Below are positions 1-6,514 of a stretch of DNA of 19,791 nucleotides, one piece after another. The notes beneath the pieces are model-generated. The model saw only the letters and a program-made list of their open reading frames with translations, made no database searches and was not told the DNA's origin. Within the stretch, counting starts at the first letter, position 1; every line of letters begins with the position of its first letter. Source of the DNA: Flemingiibacterium sp964430755 (GTDB lineage: Bacteria; Bacillota; Clostridia; Oscillospirales; CAG-272); NCBI GenBank assembly GCA_964430755.1, contig CAYSFT010000039.1:1-19791 (forward strand). The letters are read 5' to 3'. A program made the translations under genes and the position numbers.

Positions 1-57
1 CTCATTCGCAATCAATTTAATATTATTTTTTGTCTAAACTTTGGGGTTCACTTCAAA

Positions 58-312
58 ATGTGACAGCTCTTTTTTGTATGTGGAAGTGTTTGCGTATGGG
101 AATTACGCGGCTTTTTTGAAAAAAAGCCTGGCAAAAAACTTTATAAAACGCATTCGCTAATAGAGTGTTTGCATAGAGCGTCCTCGAAGCTATATGCGAA
201 CGACCTGTGAAGCGATAGCGTATATTAAAGTTTTTGCGGAGCTTTTTTCAAAAAGCGACCGTATCTCCTATACGCAAACACTCCACCACTCACAAAAAAA
301 GAGCTGTCTGCA
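58..312. repeat. large imperfect inverted repeat, about 100-base arms
   Basis: This gene-free stretch reads as two arms, about 62-158 and 211-310, that are imperfect reverse complements of each other around a centre of about 50 bases. Identical blocks include GACAGCTCTTTTTT at the outer ends, GTGTTTGCGTAT inside them and TTTTTGAAAAAA further in. Each arm also contains its own hairpin: GGCTTTTTT pairs with AAAAAAGCC at 109-128, and a similar A/T hairpin sits near 240-257. A degenerate third copy of the GTGTTTGC block lies near 165-172. I see no convincing coding frame and no clear target-site duplication. The right end runs directly into the Nudix-gene terminator. It could be a degenerate MITE or a long structured 3' region; its origin is unknown. 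Bases 1-57 show nothing recognisable. Confidence 0.75.
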
Positions 313-329
313 TAATAGCAAAACAGCTC
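294..329 (-). terminator. rho-independent terminator of the Nudix gene
   Basis: On the minus strand GAGCTGT and ACAGCTC form a 7-bp stem with a 15-base loop, followed by seven T. It begins just after the Nudix stop codon. The same GAGCTGT strand can also pair with the outer left arm of the large inverted repeat at 62-70. Confidence 0.85.
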
Positions 330-335
330 CGATTT

Positions 336-1115
336 TTATGCTTCCATTTCGGAAAGTAACTTTTCCGCGGCATCAAGTATAACGCGGTCATTTTCATAGG
401 TGATAAGCCGACGAGCCTCATCGTATGGGCACAAACGGTATGAGCTTACCTCGGCTTCCTGAATCTTTACGGCATCTCCGTCAAAACGTCCGAGGAAATA
501 TACCGATTCCTTTTTTGTCCGTGCCGACAATGAGTATTCCACCGATTTGCGAAAACCGTCAATAAGCGTTATTTCAACACCGGTTTCTTCTTTGACCTCG
601 CGAACAGCGGTTTCTTCCTCGGTTTCATATTTTTCAATATGCCCTTTCGGTAGACCACAGTGTCCGAGATTCATGCGTATAACAAGATAGCGTCTGTCCG
701 CACCGTCACCGGTGTACACGACCGCACCGCAAGAACGCTCGCGCAGGCAAAGTATACGAAGGTCGTTTCCGCCCTCCCAATAGTCAACCGCCTCTGCAAT
801 TTCGTGCTGTGCCCATGAGTATTCAGCCTTCTCGCCAACCGCAAGCACAAGCGAAACGCCCTGCGTGTTTCTGTCAATCATAACTCCAACCGTTTTTGCA
901 TGGGTAACGGCAGCGTTACTGCCGCTCTCGCAAATGACATACGCCGTATGTACAGAAAAGGAGCCTTTGTCGGCAACTGTAACCGTTCCGCGCAGAACAT
1001 CGCCATGTCTTGCATAAACACGAACGGGATATGTGTTTCCAAGCATCATTTCGGCAAAACTGCGTTCCGAATACAGGCTCTGCCGCCGCGCTTCAATGTC
1101 AAACTTCACCGACAT
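336..1115 (-). CDS. Nudix hydrolase with an unassigned N-terminal domain
   Basis: This 259-residue protein should hydrolyse a nucleoside diphosphate linked to another group. The C-terminal half carries a perfect Nudix box at residues 158-180: G158, E164 and the REVKEETGV stretch, which supplies the metal-binding glutamates. The GLPKGH lead-in resembles the Ap4A-hydrolase branch, so a dinucleoside polyphosphate or mRNA cap-like substrate is plausible but not proven. Residues 1 to about 120 are not a standard Nudix part and I do not recognise them; they may be a sensory or binding domain. I chose the ATG at 1115 because GAAAGGAG lies just upstream; an in-frame ATG at 1172 would fall upstream of the predicted transcript start. 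The gene looks monocistronic, with its own promoter and terminator. Confidence 0.9.
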   Translation of the reverse strand: MSVKFDIEARRQSLYSERSFAEMMLGNTYPVRVYARHGDVLRGTVTVADKGSFSVHTAYVICESGSNAAVTHAKTVGVMIDRNTQGVSLVLAVGEKAEYSWAQHEIAEAVDYWEGGNDLRILCLRERSCGAVVYTGDGADRRYLVIRMNLGHCGLPKGHIEKYETEEETAVREVKEETGVEITLIDGFRKSVEYSLSARTKKESVYFLGRFDGDAVKIQEAEVSSYRLCPYDEARRLITYENDRVILDAAEKLLSEMEA

Positions 1116-1162
1116 CACGTCACTCCTTTCATAACTTTTTCTAAATAACGTCATATAGATAT

Positions 1163-1191
1163 AGTATATCACACTTTTCGTCCTATTTCAA
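1163..1191 (-). promoter_or_regulatory. sigma-A type promoter of the Nudix gene
   Basis: On the minus strand TTGAAA (1186-1191) and TATACT (1163-1168) are separated by 17 bases. A TG one base upstream of the -10 (TGaTATACT) makes it an extended -10 promoter. Transcription would start near 1157, about 40 bases before the chosen ATG. Confidence 0.75.
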
Positions 1192-1235
1192 ATAAAAATG
1201 CGAATATTTAAATAAACTTCACAATTTACGCCGCA

Positions 1236-1273
1236 AACAAAAAGAATCGACTCGAAAAAAGCACAGTCGATTC
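1236..1273 (-). terminator. rho-independent terminator of the NYN gene
   Basis: On the minus strand GAATCGACT pairs perfectly with AGTCGATTC (9 bp, 12-base loop), followed by TTTTTGTTT. It starts about 14 bases after the NYN-protein stop codon and ends the transcript before the Nudix promoter. Confidence 0.9.
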
Positions 1274-1286
1274 TCGCCATATCAAA

Positions 1287-2696
1287 TTATTTTTCCCGAA
1301 GCTCAACTCTGATATCGCCGTTACCTTCAATAACAAGATGCATCGGTTTTATATATTTGCCGTAAAACTGTTTACATTCGGCATCGGTCATTCGTACACG
1401 TGTGTTTTTATAAACCTCGTCAAGCATCACCTCAACATTAAGATTTATATGCTCATCAAGATAACGTTTCACCTCTGAAACAAGCGCCGCTATTTTTATT
1501 TCATCAGAATTGCCGGTGCAAAAATCGTCGATGTAACAATAAAAAATATCCCGGCTGACAAGTGCCGCTTTTATATCGGAACCGCATTTTTCACGCTCCA
1601 CCATAACAAGGAATCTCGCCTCGCCAAGCGAATCAATCAGTCCCCAATAGTCGGAATCGCTCGATGCAACTATAAACGAATCCACGCCGTTTTTATAAAA
1701 CGCCTTTGACACTCCAACCGACAGCTTAATATCAACAAGCGATTTGCTCTGTTTGACTCTCTCCGTCATAATATGCTCAACCGGTATGCTCTTGCAGTGC
1801 GACTCAAAGAGCTGCCATGCGCTCGAGGCGTGAACATCGTTATAAAGCAGGATTTTGTTTATCTTTGATATCGTCTGCGCATCAAGGTTATTAAGCGTGG
1901 CAATCAGCTTATATGGGTCGGAATTTTCACAGTCCACCACGATAATAGTGTTATTTGACGCATTGATAAAATCATAGATACTGTTTTTTACGGCTTTACC
2001 GGCATCGCTCACACGGCTCAGGTCATCAAACTCCTTGCCGTGCATTTTATAAAGCAGAGTACAGAATTTTTTATCGTTGTACAGTATGTTTCCGAAGTCA
2101 TCCGGAACCCAGTTTATGTACATCTGATACGGATATTTAAGACGGTTGGCATAATACTGCACCGCCGCAGCACGTGTACCCCAGGCAGTTAACCCGTCAG
2201 GCATTATAAAAAGCTCGCGTATATATGAAAAATCAAGCCACATCGGGAACAAATCGCGGCAATTATTGATTCGGTCAAGGATGAAACGGTTTATATCGCA
2301 GATATAGTCAACAGTCTGACGGTTGCTCTTTTTTATAAGCTGTATACCCATCTCGGCAAGGTACGTGATCGCTTCGACGGGGACATATTCGGGCATGGTC
2401 ATTATAGTGCGAAATTCACGCTGCATTGTCGCATTAATGTGACTGAAATTGCGTTCGATCGCCGTTCGAAGCCTACAAAGCTCACGAATTATACGTGCTC
2501 TGTCGTTGCTTTCAAGCAGCTCGTAAATTTCAAGCAGCGGCGGATCGTAATCGTTGACAAAATGCTTCTTATTAACACCGATCAGATAAGCAACCTTGGA
2601 AATTATAACCCGTGTTGAGCTGTGCCAATATAATGCTTCGTCGGAGCTTTGCGTCTTGTCAGCTTCACTTCCCTGAATAGCATTGTTTGAATCCAT
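1287..2696 (-). CDS. NYN (PIN-like) domain protein, putative ribonuclease
   Basis: This 469-residue protein has a recognisable NYN/PIN-like nuclease core at about residues 249-395. The expected acidic residues are visible: D255 in VVDCEN, D322 in KSLVDIKL, and D347/D349 in ASSDSDY. These residues bind metal in NYN RNases, so RNA cleavage is the likely activity. The first 245 residues are probably mostly helical and match nothing I can name; they may recognise a substrate or partner. Residues 400-469 form a further small domain, also unassigned. The start is supported by GAAAGGA a few bases upstream. The gene is single, with its own terminator and a candidate extended -10 promoter. The nuclease fold is fairly sure; the cellular role is unknown. 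It lies next to sigK, but nothing ties the two functionally. Confidence 0.8.
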   Translation of the reverse strand: MDSNNAIQGSEADKTQSSDEALYWHSSTRVIISKVAYLIGVNKKHFVNDYDPPLLEIYELLESNDRARIIRELCRLRTAIERNFSHINATMQREFRTIMTMPEYVPVEAITYLAEMGIQLIKKSNRQTVDYICDINRFILDRINNCRDLFPMWLDFSYIRELFIMPDGLTAWGTRAAAVQYYANRLKYPYQMYINWVPDDFGNILYNDKKFCTLLYKMHGKEFDDLSRVSDAGKAVKNSIYDFINASNNTIIVVDCENSDPYKLIATLNNLDAQTISKINKILLYNDVHASSAWQLFESHCKSIPVEHIMTERVKQSKSLVDIKLSVGVSKAFYKNGVDSFIVASSDSDYWGLIDSLGEARFLVMVEREKCGSDIKAALVSRDIFYCYIDDFCTGNSDEIKIAALVSEVKRYLDEHINLNVEVMLDEVYKNTRVRMTDAECKQFYGKYIKPMHLVIEGNGDIRVELREK

Positions 2697-2727
2697 AATA
2701 TTAAATCCTTTCCTGTATAATAATACT

Positions 2728-2736
2728 ATTATATCA
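2728..2736 (-). promoter_or_regulatory. candidate extended -10 promoter of the NYN gene
   Basis: The minus strand reads TGaTATAAT here, a full extended -10 about 30 bases before the NYN-protein ATG. No good -35 is visible at 16-18 bases, which extended -10 promoters can tolerate. The region is A/T rich, so chance is possible. Confidence 0.5.
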
Positions 2737-2764
2737 AGAAAAGATCATTTTTGTACCGCCGATA

Positions 2765-2804
2765 ATGTCGAGAAAGGAAGCCACATTCCGAGCCGCTTCG
2801 ACAT
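2765..2804 (-). other. stem-loop overlapping the sigK stop codon
   Basis: On the minus strand ATGTCGA (2804-2798) pairs with TCGACAT (2771-2765), and an inner GAAGC/GCTTC pair can also form. No T-run follows, so it is not a classical intrinsic terminator. It may protect the 3' end of the sigK message or pause transcription; this is inference. Confidence 0.35.
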
Positions 2805-3511
2805 CACATTGAATACCGCTCAAGGCTCTCGCTGATTTTTTTGAGTGCCGCACCCTCAATGCGGCTGACATACGAGCGTGATATACCCATCTTTTTGGCA
2901 ACCTCACGCTGAGTTACCGCCGTACGACCGCCTATACCGTAACGCATCGAAATCACCTGTCTTTCGCGCGACGTAAGCTCGCTGTTGATTATTGACACAG
3001 CACGTGCCGAACGCAGTTTTATGTCAAGATCATCGGCTATGGTATCCTCAGTTGCAATAATATCCTCCCATGTCAGAGGGTTGCCTTCTTTGTCAATATC
3101 AATGGTTTCATTCATCGAAACCTCAAGCGCAAGCTTTTTCTGTGCACGAAAATACATGAGTATTTCATTCTGCAAGCATTTTCCGGCATAGGTTGCAAAC
3201 CTCGCGCCGTTTTTCGGATCAAACGAATCCACCGCCTTGATAAGCCCTATCGTTCCGATGGAAATGAGATCATCTTGATTGTTTCCCGAGGAATAGTATT
3301 TTTTAACGATGTGCGCAACGAGCCGAAGATTGTGTTCAATAAGCTCACCGCGAGCCTCCATGTCACCCTCCTCTCGCATGAGACGAAAACATTCCCGCTC
3401 CCTTGCCGCACCTAAAGGCGGCGGAAACGTGCCTCCGTAAGCGCCTCCACTCGAAACGCGCAAAAACATCACCAACAAATGTGAAAGAACCGTATTCATA
3501 ATTTCAAGCAT
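2804..3511 (-). CDS. sigK: RNA polymerase sporulation sigma factor K, uninterrupted
   Basis: SigK directs late mother-cell transcription (coat, cortex and spore release) in endospore formers. The protein aligns from memory almost throughout with Bacillus SigK. It has a hydrophobic N-terminus (residues 1-20), the FPPPL junction, and region 2 at about 51-121 with IEHNLRLVAHIVKKY and DLISIGTIGLIKAVDSF. Region 4 spans about 180-229, with its helix-turn-helix in QREVAKKMGISRSYVSRIE. The N-terminus resembles the pro-sequence removed by SpoIVFB in pro-SigK. The ORF is whole, so there is no skin-type element interrupting it here. I chose the ATG at 3511 because GGAG lies 8 bases upstream; GTG 3520 and ATG 3517 are in frame but too close to the GGAG. 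SigE is the closest paralogue, but the N-terminus favours SigK. Confidence 0.9.
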   Translation of the reverse strand: MLEIMNTVLSHLLVMFLRVSSGGAYGGTFPPPLGAARERECFRLMREEGDMEARGELIEHNLRLVAHIVKKYYSSGNNQDDLISIGTIGLIKAVDSFDPKNGARFATYAGKCLQNEILMYFRAQKKLALEVSMNETIDIDKEGNPLTWEDIIATEDTIADDLDIKLRSARAVSIINSELTSRERQVISMRYGIGGRTAVTQREVAKKMGISRSYVSRIEGAALKKISESLERYSM

Positions 3512-3530
3512 AATCATCACTCCGATATAA

Positions 3531-3558
3531 AAATAAAAAACGCCGACAATATCGACGT
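3531..3558 (-). terminator. intrinsic terminator between the SLOG gene and sigK
   Basis: On the minus strand ACGTCGA pairs with TCGGCGT (7 bp with one G-T pair, 5-base loop), followed by TTTTTTATTTTT. It should end the SLOG-gene transcript, yet it lies inside the only space available for the sigK leader. Confidence 0.8.
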
Positions 3559-3568
3559 CCTTTTGATA

Positions 3569-3596
3569 TATCTATGCAATTTAGAAAGTAAATATT
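3569..3596 (-). promoter_or_regulatory. candidate sigma-E-type promoter for sigK
   Basis: On the minus strand AATATT (3596-3591) is followed after 14 bases by CATAGATA (3576-3569). The remembered mother-cell sigma-E consensus is an ATATT -35 and a CATACA-T -10 with 13-15 bases between, so 6 of 8 bases match in the -10. In Bacillus, sigK is transcribed by SigE. A weaker sigma-A reading (TTTACT, 16 bases, TATATC) also exists, and the region is A/T rich. Confidence 0.35.
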
Positions 3597-3600
3597 ACCT

Positions 3601-4074
3601 TCAAACAACACGAATTTCAATCTGTTCTGCCCTTGCGTTTTCGATAAACTCGGCTATTCTCGGATGTGACGTATCGCCGACAACGATAACACGTCCGGCA
3701 CTTTTTAATATGTAGTCCTCGCCGTATTCATCTCCACTCGGAGAAATAAACGTGTCCGCTTTTTCGATAAGATTAAAATAGCGCTCACGGCGTTCGGGAT
3801 GCCAGCGGTCTGCCTGACGTTCCCCGGTCGGTGCGGCAGTCAAAGTTACTTCCCCACCAAGCGATTTTATTGCAAGACAAGCCTCTGCTCCCCACATGGC
3901 TGCTCCCTCATCAAGCGTTGATATAAACTCATGACAGCCGTCGGCAACTGCATCCTGCATGGCAGAAACGAGACGGTATTTCATAACGGCGCAGGTGTAA
4001 TAGTCCTCGTCATATCCAAATTCAAGCTCACTCGGATTCTCTCCGAATATGGCACATAATTTCTTGTTTTTCAT
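3601..4074 (-). CDS. SLOG-family (YpsA/DUF1273-like) protein
   Basis: This 157-residue protein looks like a single Rossmann-like SLOG domain of the YpsA/DUF1273 type, a superfamily thought to bind nucleotide-derived ligands. Visible features are the start CAIFGENPSEL, the loop with conserved small and acidic residues in STLDEGAAMWGAEACLAI (about 52-69), and W/R/Y residues in RWHPERRERYFNLIEKAD that match the YpsA family pattern. The final strand GRVIVVGDTSHPRIAEFIE closes the fold. Bacillus YpsA has been linked to cell division and stress, but that cannot be carried over here. A strong GGAGG precedes the ATG, and the gene has its own promoter and terminator. The family assignment is moderately sure; ligand and function are unknown. 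Confidence 0.7.
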   Translation of the reverse strand: MKNKKLCAIFGENPSELEFGYDEDYYTCAVMKYRLVSAMQDAVADGCHEFISTLDEGAAMWGAEACLAIKSLGGEVTLTAAPTGERQADRWHPERRERYFNLIEKADTFISPSGDEYGEDYILKSAGRVIVVGDTSHPRIAEFIENARAEQIEIRVV

Positions 4075-4130
4075 ATGTTTCCTCCAAGGTTACCGTATAG
4101 ATTGCAATTCTTTTATCCCTTGTTGACACC

Positions 4131-4139
4131 ATTATACCA
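4131..4139 (-). promoter_or_regulatory. extended -10 promoter of the SLOG gene
   Basis: The minus strand reads TGgTATAAT, a perfect extended -10, with no good -35 at normal spacing. Transcription would start near 4125, about 50 bases before the ATG at 4074. Confidence 0.65.
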
Positions 4140-4258
4140 TACCCGACAAAAAACGCTTGTCGAATCCTGTCGGAGAAAACAAAAAGTTTCATTTTTCTTT
4201 ATTTCCCATGATTATGCTGAGAATTGGATAAATTATACTTCATTACTCTTAAAGCCTC

Positions 4259-4303
4259 GCCCTTCGTGAGAGGTGTCACGCCGCAAGGCGTGACGGAGAG
4301 GGC
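4259..4303. repeat. nested palindromic hairpin, dispersed-repeat type
   Basis: GTCACGCC (4275-4282) and GGCGTGAC (4287-4294) form a perfect 8-bp stem capped by GCAA. Outside it, GCCCT (4259-4263) pairs with AGGGC (4299-4303). From memory, very similar hairpins are scattered between genes in many gut Clostridia, often miscalled as small ORFs with an SPF-x-RG-x-TPQGVTER theme; that signature is also readable here. Only one copy lies in this window, so membership of a dispersed family is an inference. Confidence 0.6.
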
Positions 4304-4325
4304 ATATTTTGGCCGCACCTTTCCA

Positions 4326-4360
4326 CAAACAAAAAGAACCGCCCATATAAAGCAGTTCTT
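4326..4360 (-). terminator. rho-independent terminator of dapA-dapB
   Basis: On the minus strand AAGAACTGC pairs with GCGGTTCTT (9 bp with one T-G pair, 9-base loop), followed by a T-rich tail TTTGTTTG. It begins about 10 bases after the dapB stop. Confidence 0.9.
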
Positions 4361-4370
4361 TGAGTCATTT

Positions 4371-5132
4371 TTATTCGCCTGCAATCATTCTCGACATATC
4401 ATAGAAACCGGCAGGCTTGCCGCATATGTATGCCGCCGCACGAAGTGCGCCACGAGCAAAAACGTCACGCGATGCAGCACTGTGGCTCACCGTAATGATC
4501 TCATCCGCACCGCAGAACATAACCTCATGCTCACCAACGATTGTACCGCCGCGAACCGAGCTTATACCGATCTCGGTCTTCTTTCTCTGCTCACGCTTTG
4601 ACTGACGCTCGTATACATATTCCGCATCGTAATCCACCGTTTCAGCGAGTCCGTCTGCAATCATAAGAGCCGTACCGCTCGGAGCATCAAGCTTTTTGTT
4701 GTGATGCTTTTCAACGATCTCAATATCGAAATCCTCGCCGAGAATCGCCGCAGCCTTTTTGGTAAGCTCGATAAGAAGATTGATTCCTATTGACATATTA
4801 CGCGAGAAAAATACGGGAATCTTCTCTGCCGCTTTGTGGATAAGTGCGGTTTCTTCTTCTGTGTGACCGGTTGTGCAAATAACGATTGGAAGATTTCTCG
4901 AAATTGCAAATTCAAGCAGCTTCGGTGTTGCGCTGTGATGCGAAAAATCAATGATAGCGTCGATTTCAACATTGACATCGTATGGATCTTCAAATATCGG
5001 AATCGTGTCAACAGCAGGAGCAACGTCAACGCCTGCAACAATCCTGTATTCACTGCTTTCCTCTGCCGCCGCACGTGTGGCTTTACCCATACGTCCCAAA
5101 ACGCCGGAAAATAATATTCGTGTTTCTTTCAT
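4371..5132 (-). CDS. dapB: 4-hydroxy-tetrahydrodipicolinate reductase
   Basis: DapB reduces the DapA product with NAD(P)H in the cytoplasm, on the way to diaminopimelate and lysine; in spore formers the same pathway supplies dipicolinate. The 253-residue protein is normal length. The N-terminal Rossmann loop reads GVLGRMG (10-16). The signature EKHHNKKLDAPSGTA (141-155) includes the catalytic His143 and Lys147, judged by alignment from memory with the E. coli His159/Lys163 pair. CTTGHT at about 86-91 is the conserved cofactor-side loop. A CAGGAG site lies just before the ATG. It follows dapA by 36 bases with no terminator between, so the two should share the riboswitch-controlled transcript. 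Confidence 0.97.
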   Translation of the reverse strand: MKETRILFSGVLGRMGKATRAAAEESSEYRIVAGVDVAPAVDTIPIFEDPYDVNVEIDAIIDFSHHSATPKLLEFAISRNLPIVICTTGHTEEETALIHKAAEKIPVFFSRNMSIGINLLIELTKKAAAILGEDFDIEIVEKHHNKKLDAPSGTALMIADGLAETVDYDAEYVYERQSKREQRKKTEIGISSVRGGTIVGEHEVMFCGADEIITVSHSAASRDVFARGALRAAAYICGKPAGFYDMSRMIAGE

Positions 5133-5168
5133 TTTAATTCTCCTGAATTTTATCTTTTGGAAACGCGA

Positions 5169-6059
5169 TTAAATAACGCCGTATTCCTTGAGCACTGCCG
5201 CGAGGCGCGCCTTGTTAGCGTCCTCCATCTCACAAAGAGGCAGACGCATTTCCTCGGAGCAGTATCCCATCATTGCCATGGCAGTCTTAACGGGAACGGG
5301 ATTTACCTCGCAGAACAGAGAGTTAGCAAGCTTAAGAAGCTTCAGCTGAAGATCTGCAGATTCCTTCGCCTTACCCTCAAACCACAAACGGCAGATATCG
5401 TGAGTTTCCTTAGGAACAACATTTGAAAGCACAGAGATAACGCCCTTTGCACCGAGCGAAAGTATCGGAACGATCTGGTCATCGTTACCGCTGTAAATAT
5501 CGAGCGAATCACCAAGCTCCGCGGCGATTTCCGCAATTGCGCTGATGTTACCGCTTGCTTCCTTTGTTGCAACGATACGCTCATGCTTTGCAAGCTCCTT
5601 GTAAACAGGAAGCGAAATATTGCAGCCGGTACGCGAGGGGACATTATAGAGGATGATCGGCTTGTCGGTTGCATCGGCAACAGCGAGGAAGCTCTTGATA
5701 AGTCCCTTGGGAGTTGCCTTGTTATAGTAAGGCGTTACGAGAAGAAGCGCATCCGCACCAACGTCACACGCATATTTTGAAAGATCGATCGCATAATCGG
5801 TATCATTCGAGCCCGTGCCTGCGATGACCGGCACACGTCCGGCAACCTTTTCGACGCAGTAACGTATACATTCGCGATGCTCCTCGTCTGTGAGGGTTGA
5901 AGCTTCGCCGGTTGTTCCGCAGATAACGATTGCATCTGTTGAGCCTGCGATTTGGCGCTCAATGAGTGTACCGAGCTGCTCGTAGTTCACCTTATTGTTT
6001 GTAAAAGGCGTTACAATAGCAACAGCCGCACCAGTAAATACTGTACCTTTAGTTGACAT
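5169..6059 (-). CDS. dapA: 4-hydroxy-tetrahydrodipicolinate synthase
   Basis: DapA condenses pyruvate with aspartate semialdehyde, the committed step to diaminopimelate and lysine. The 296-residue TIM-barrel enzyme has all key residues: GTTGE at 48-52, Tyr112 in VTPYYNK, Tyr138 and Arg143 in YNVPSRTG, and Schiff-base Lys166 in VATKEASGN. The start at 6059 is favoured over an in-frame ATG at 6104: GAAAGG sits 9 bases upstream of it and the resulting length fits the family. Another in-frame ATG at 6068 lies too close to that site. The gene is first in a dapA-dapB operon and follows a lysine riboswitch and terminator, so it is likely shut off when lysine is plentiful. Confidence 0.97.
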   Translation of the reverse strand: MSTKGTVFTGAAVAIVTPFTNNKVNYEQLGTLIERQIAGSTDAIVICGTTGEASTLTDEEHRECIRYCVEKVAGRVPVIAGTGSNDTDYAIDLSKYACDVGADALLLVTPYYNKATPKGLIKSFLAVADATDKPIILYNVPSRTGCNISLPVYKELAKHERIVATKEASGNISAIAEIAAELGDSLDIYSGNDDQIVPILSLGAKGVISVLSNVVPKETHDICRLWFEGKAKESADLQLKLLKLANSLFCEVNPVPVKTAMAMMGYCSEEMRLPLCEMEDANKARLAAVLKEYGVI

Positions 6060-6172
6060 AAACATCATCCTTTCGTTTAGTCCGGCTCGGGGAAATATGT
6101 ACAATTTACCGCCCGATTTTCCGGCACTTGTTGATACTAAATGAGAAATTTTAAAAAGAGTGTAGAAAAAAC

Positions 6173-6193
6173 AAAAAACCGGTTGAAAACCGG
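6173..6193 (-). terminator. riboswitch terminator ahead of dapA
   Basis: On the minus strand CCGGTT pairs with AACCGG around a TTC loop, extended by a G-T and an A-T pair, followed by a run of T. It stands between the lysine aptamer and dapA, so it is the likely off switch. The preceding GATAG can instead pair with the 3' side of aptamer helix P1. Confidence 0.85.
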
Positions 6194-6246
6194 CTATCTA
6201 TGTACTATAATATATACGGAGCTTTTTTGCTCACTATATCTAATAC

Positions 6247-6424
6247 ATTAAGATAGCACTCCATCACATAAATGATGACAGTTCTTCAGATATTCTCCCA
6301 AAGAACCAGCCGCACCGCGTTTCGCCACACAGTCCGACTTCGGCACTCAACGCCTTTCGGTGACGCTTAACGGCGGCGAAGCCTTGCGAGACCTAATAAT
6401 CGGAGAATGCGCCTCTATCATAAT
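6247..6424 (-). promoter_or_regulatory. lysine riboswitch (L-box) aptamer controlling dapA-dapB
   Basis: Read on the minus strand, this leader shows the conserved lysine aptamer landmarks in order: GATAGAGGCGC at the start, a central GCCGAAG, GGCTGG, CTGTCATC, and GGAGTGCTATCTTAAT at the end. These match the Bacillus lysC leader from memory. Helix P1 pairs ATTATGATAG (6424-6415) with CTATCTTAAT (6256-6247), with one T-T mismatch. The aptamer begins just after the promoter and is followed by an intrinsic terminator, the layout for transcription attenuation by lysine. Confidence 0.93.
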
Positions 6425-6436
6425 TTATCTATTATT

Positions 6437-6465
6437 ATGATATCACATTTCTCCCAACTTGTCAA
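6437..6465 (-). promoter_or_regulatory. promoter of the lysine riboswitch and dapA-dapB
   Basis: On the minus strand a perfect TTGACA (6465-6460) is 17 bases from TATCAT (6442-6437), with an extended -10 TG (TGaTATCAT). Transcription would start near 6430, right at the 5' edge of the aptamer. Confidence 0.85.
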
Positions 6466-6514
6466 ACCCTAACCGTATAAATTTTTCGATATTCAAGGAG
6501 CATATTTTTGTGCA

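Noticed and set aside
58..312. CRISPR array or phage attachment site
   Set aside because: The repeat is inverted rather than evenly spaced direct copies, and there are no cas, integrase or phage genes.
194..382. A 62-codon plus-strand ORF
   Set aside because: It lies in the inverted repeat and terminator, overlaps the Nudix gene, has no ribosome site and shows no protein-like pattern.
336..4074. A defence island made of Nudix, NYN and SLOG proteins
   Set aside because: All three families occur in defence contexts, but here each gene is a single unit with its own signals around sigK, with no toxin, transmembrane effector or mobile genes.
4224..4601. A 125-codon plus-strand ORF over the palindrome and dapB
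   Set aside because: Its start is translated repeat sequence and the rest is antisense to dapB.
6219..6232. GAGC-TTTTTT-GCTC as a separate terminator
   Set aside because: The stem is only 4 bp and the U-run is in the loop; it is better read as the tip of the antiterminator helix.
6121..6480. T-box or tRNA-like leader ahead of dapA
   Set aside because: No T-box sequence is seen, while the L-box landmarks are present in the right order.
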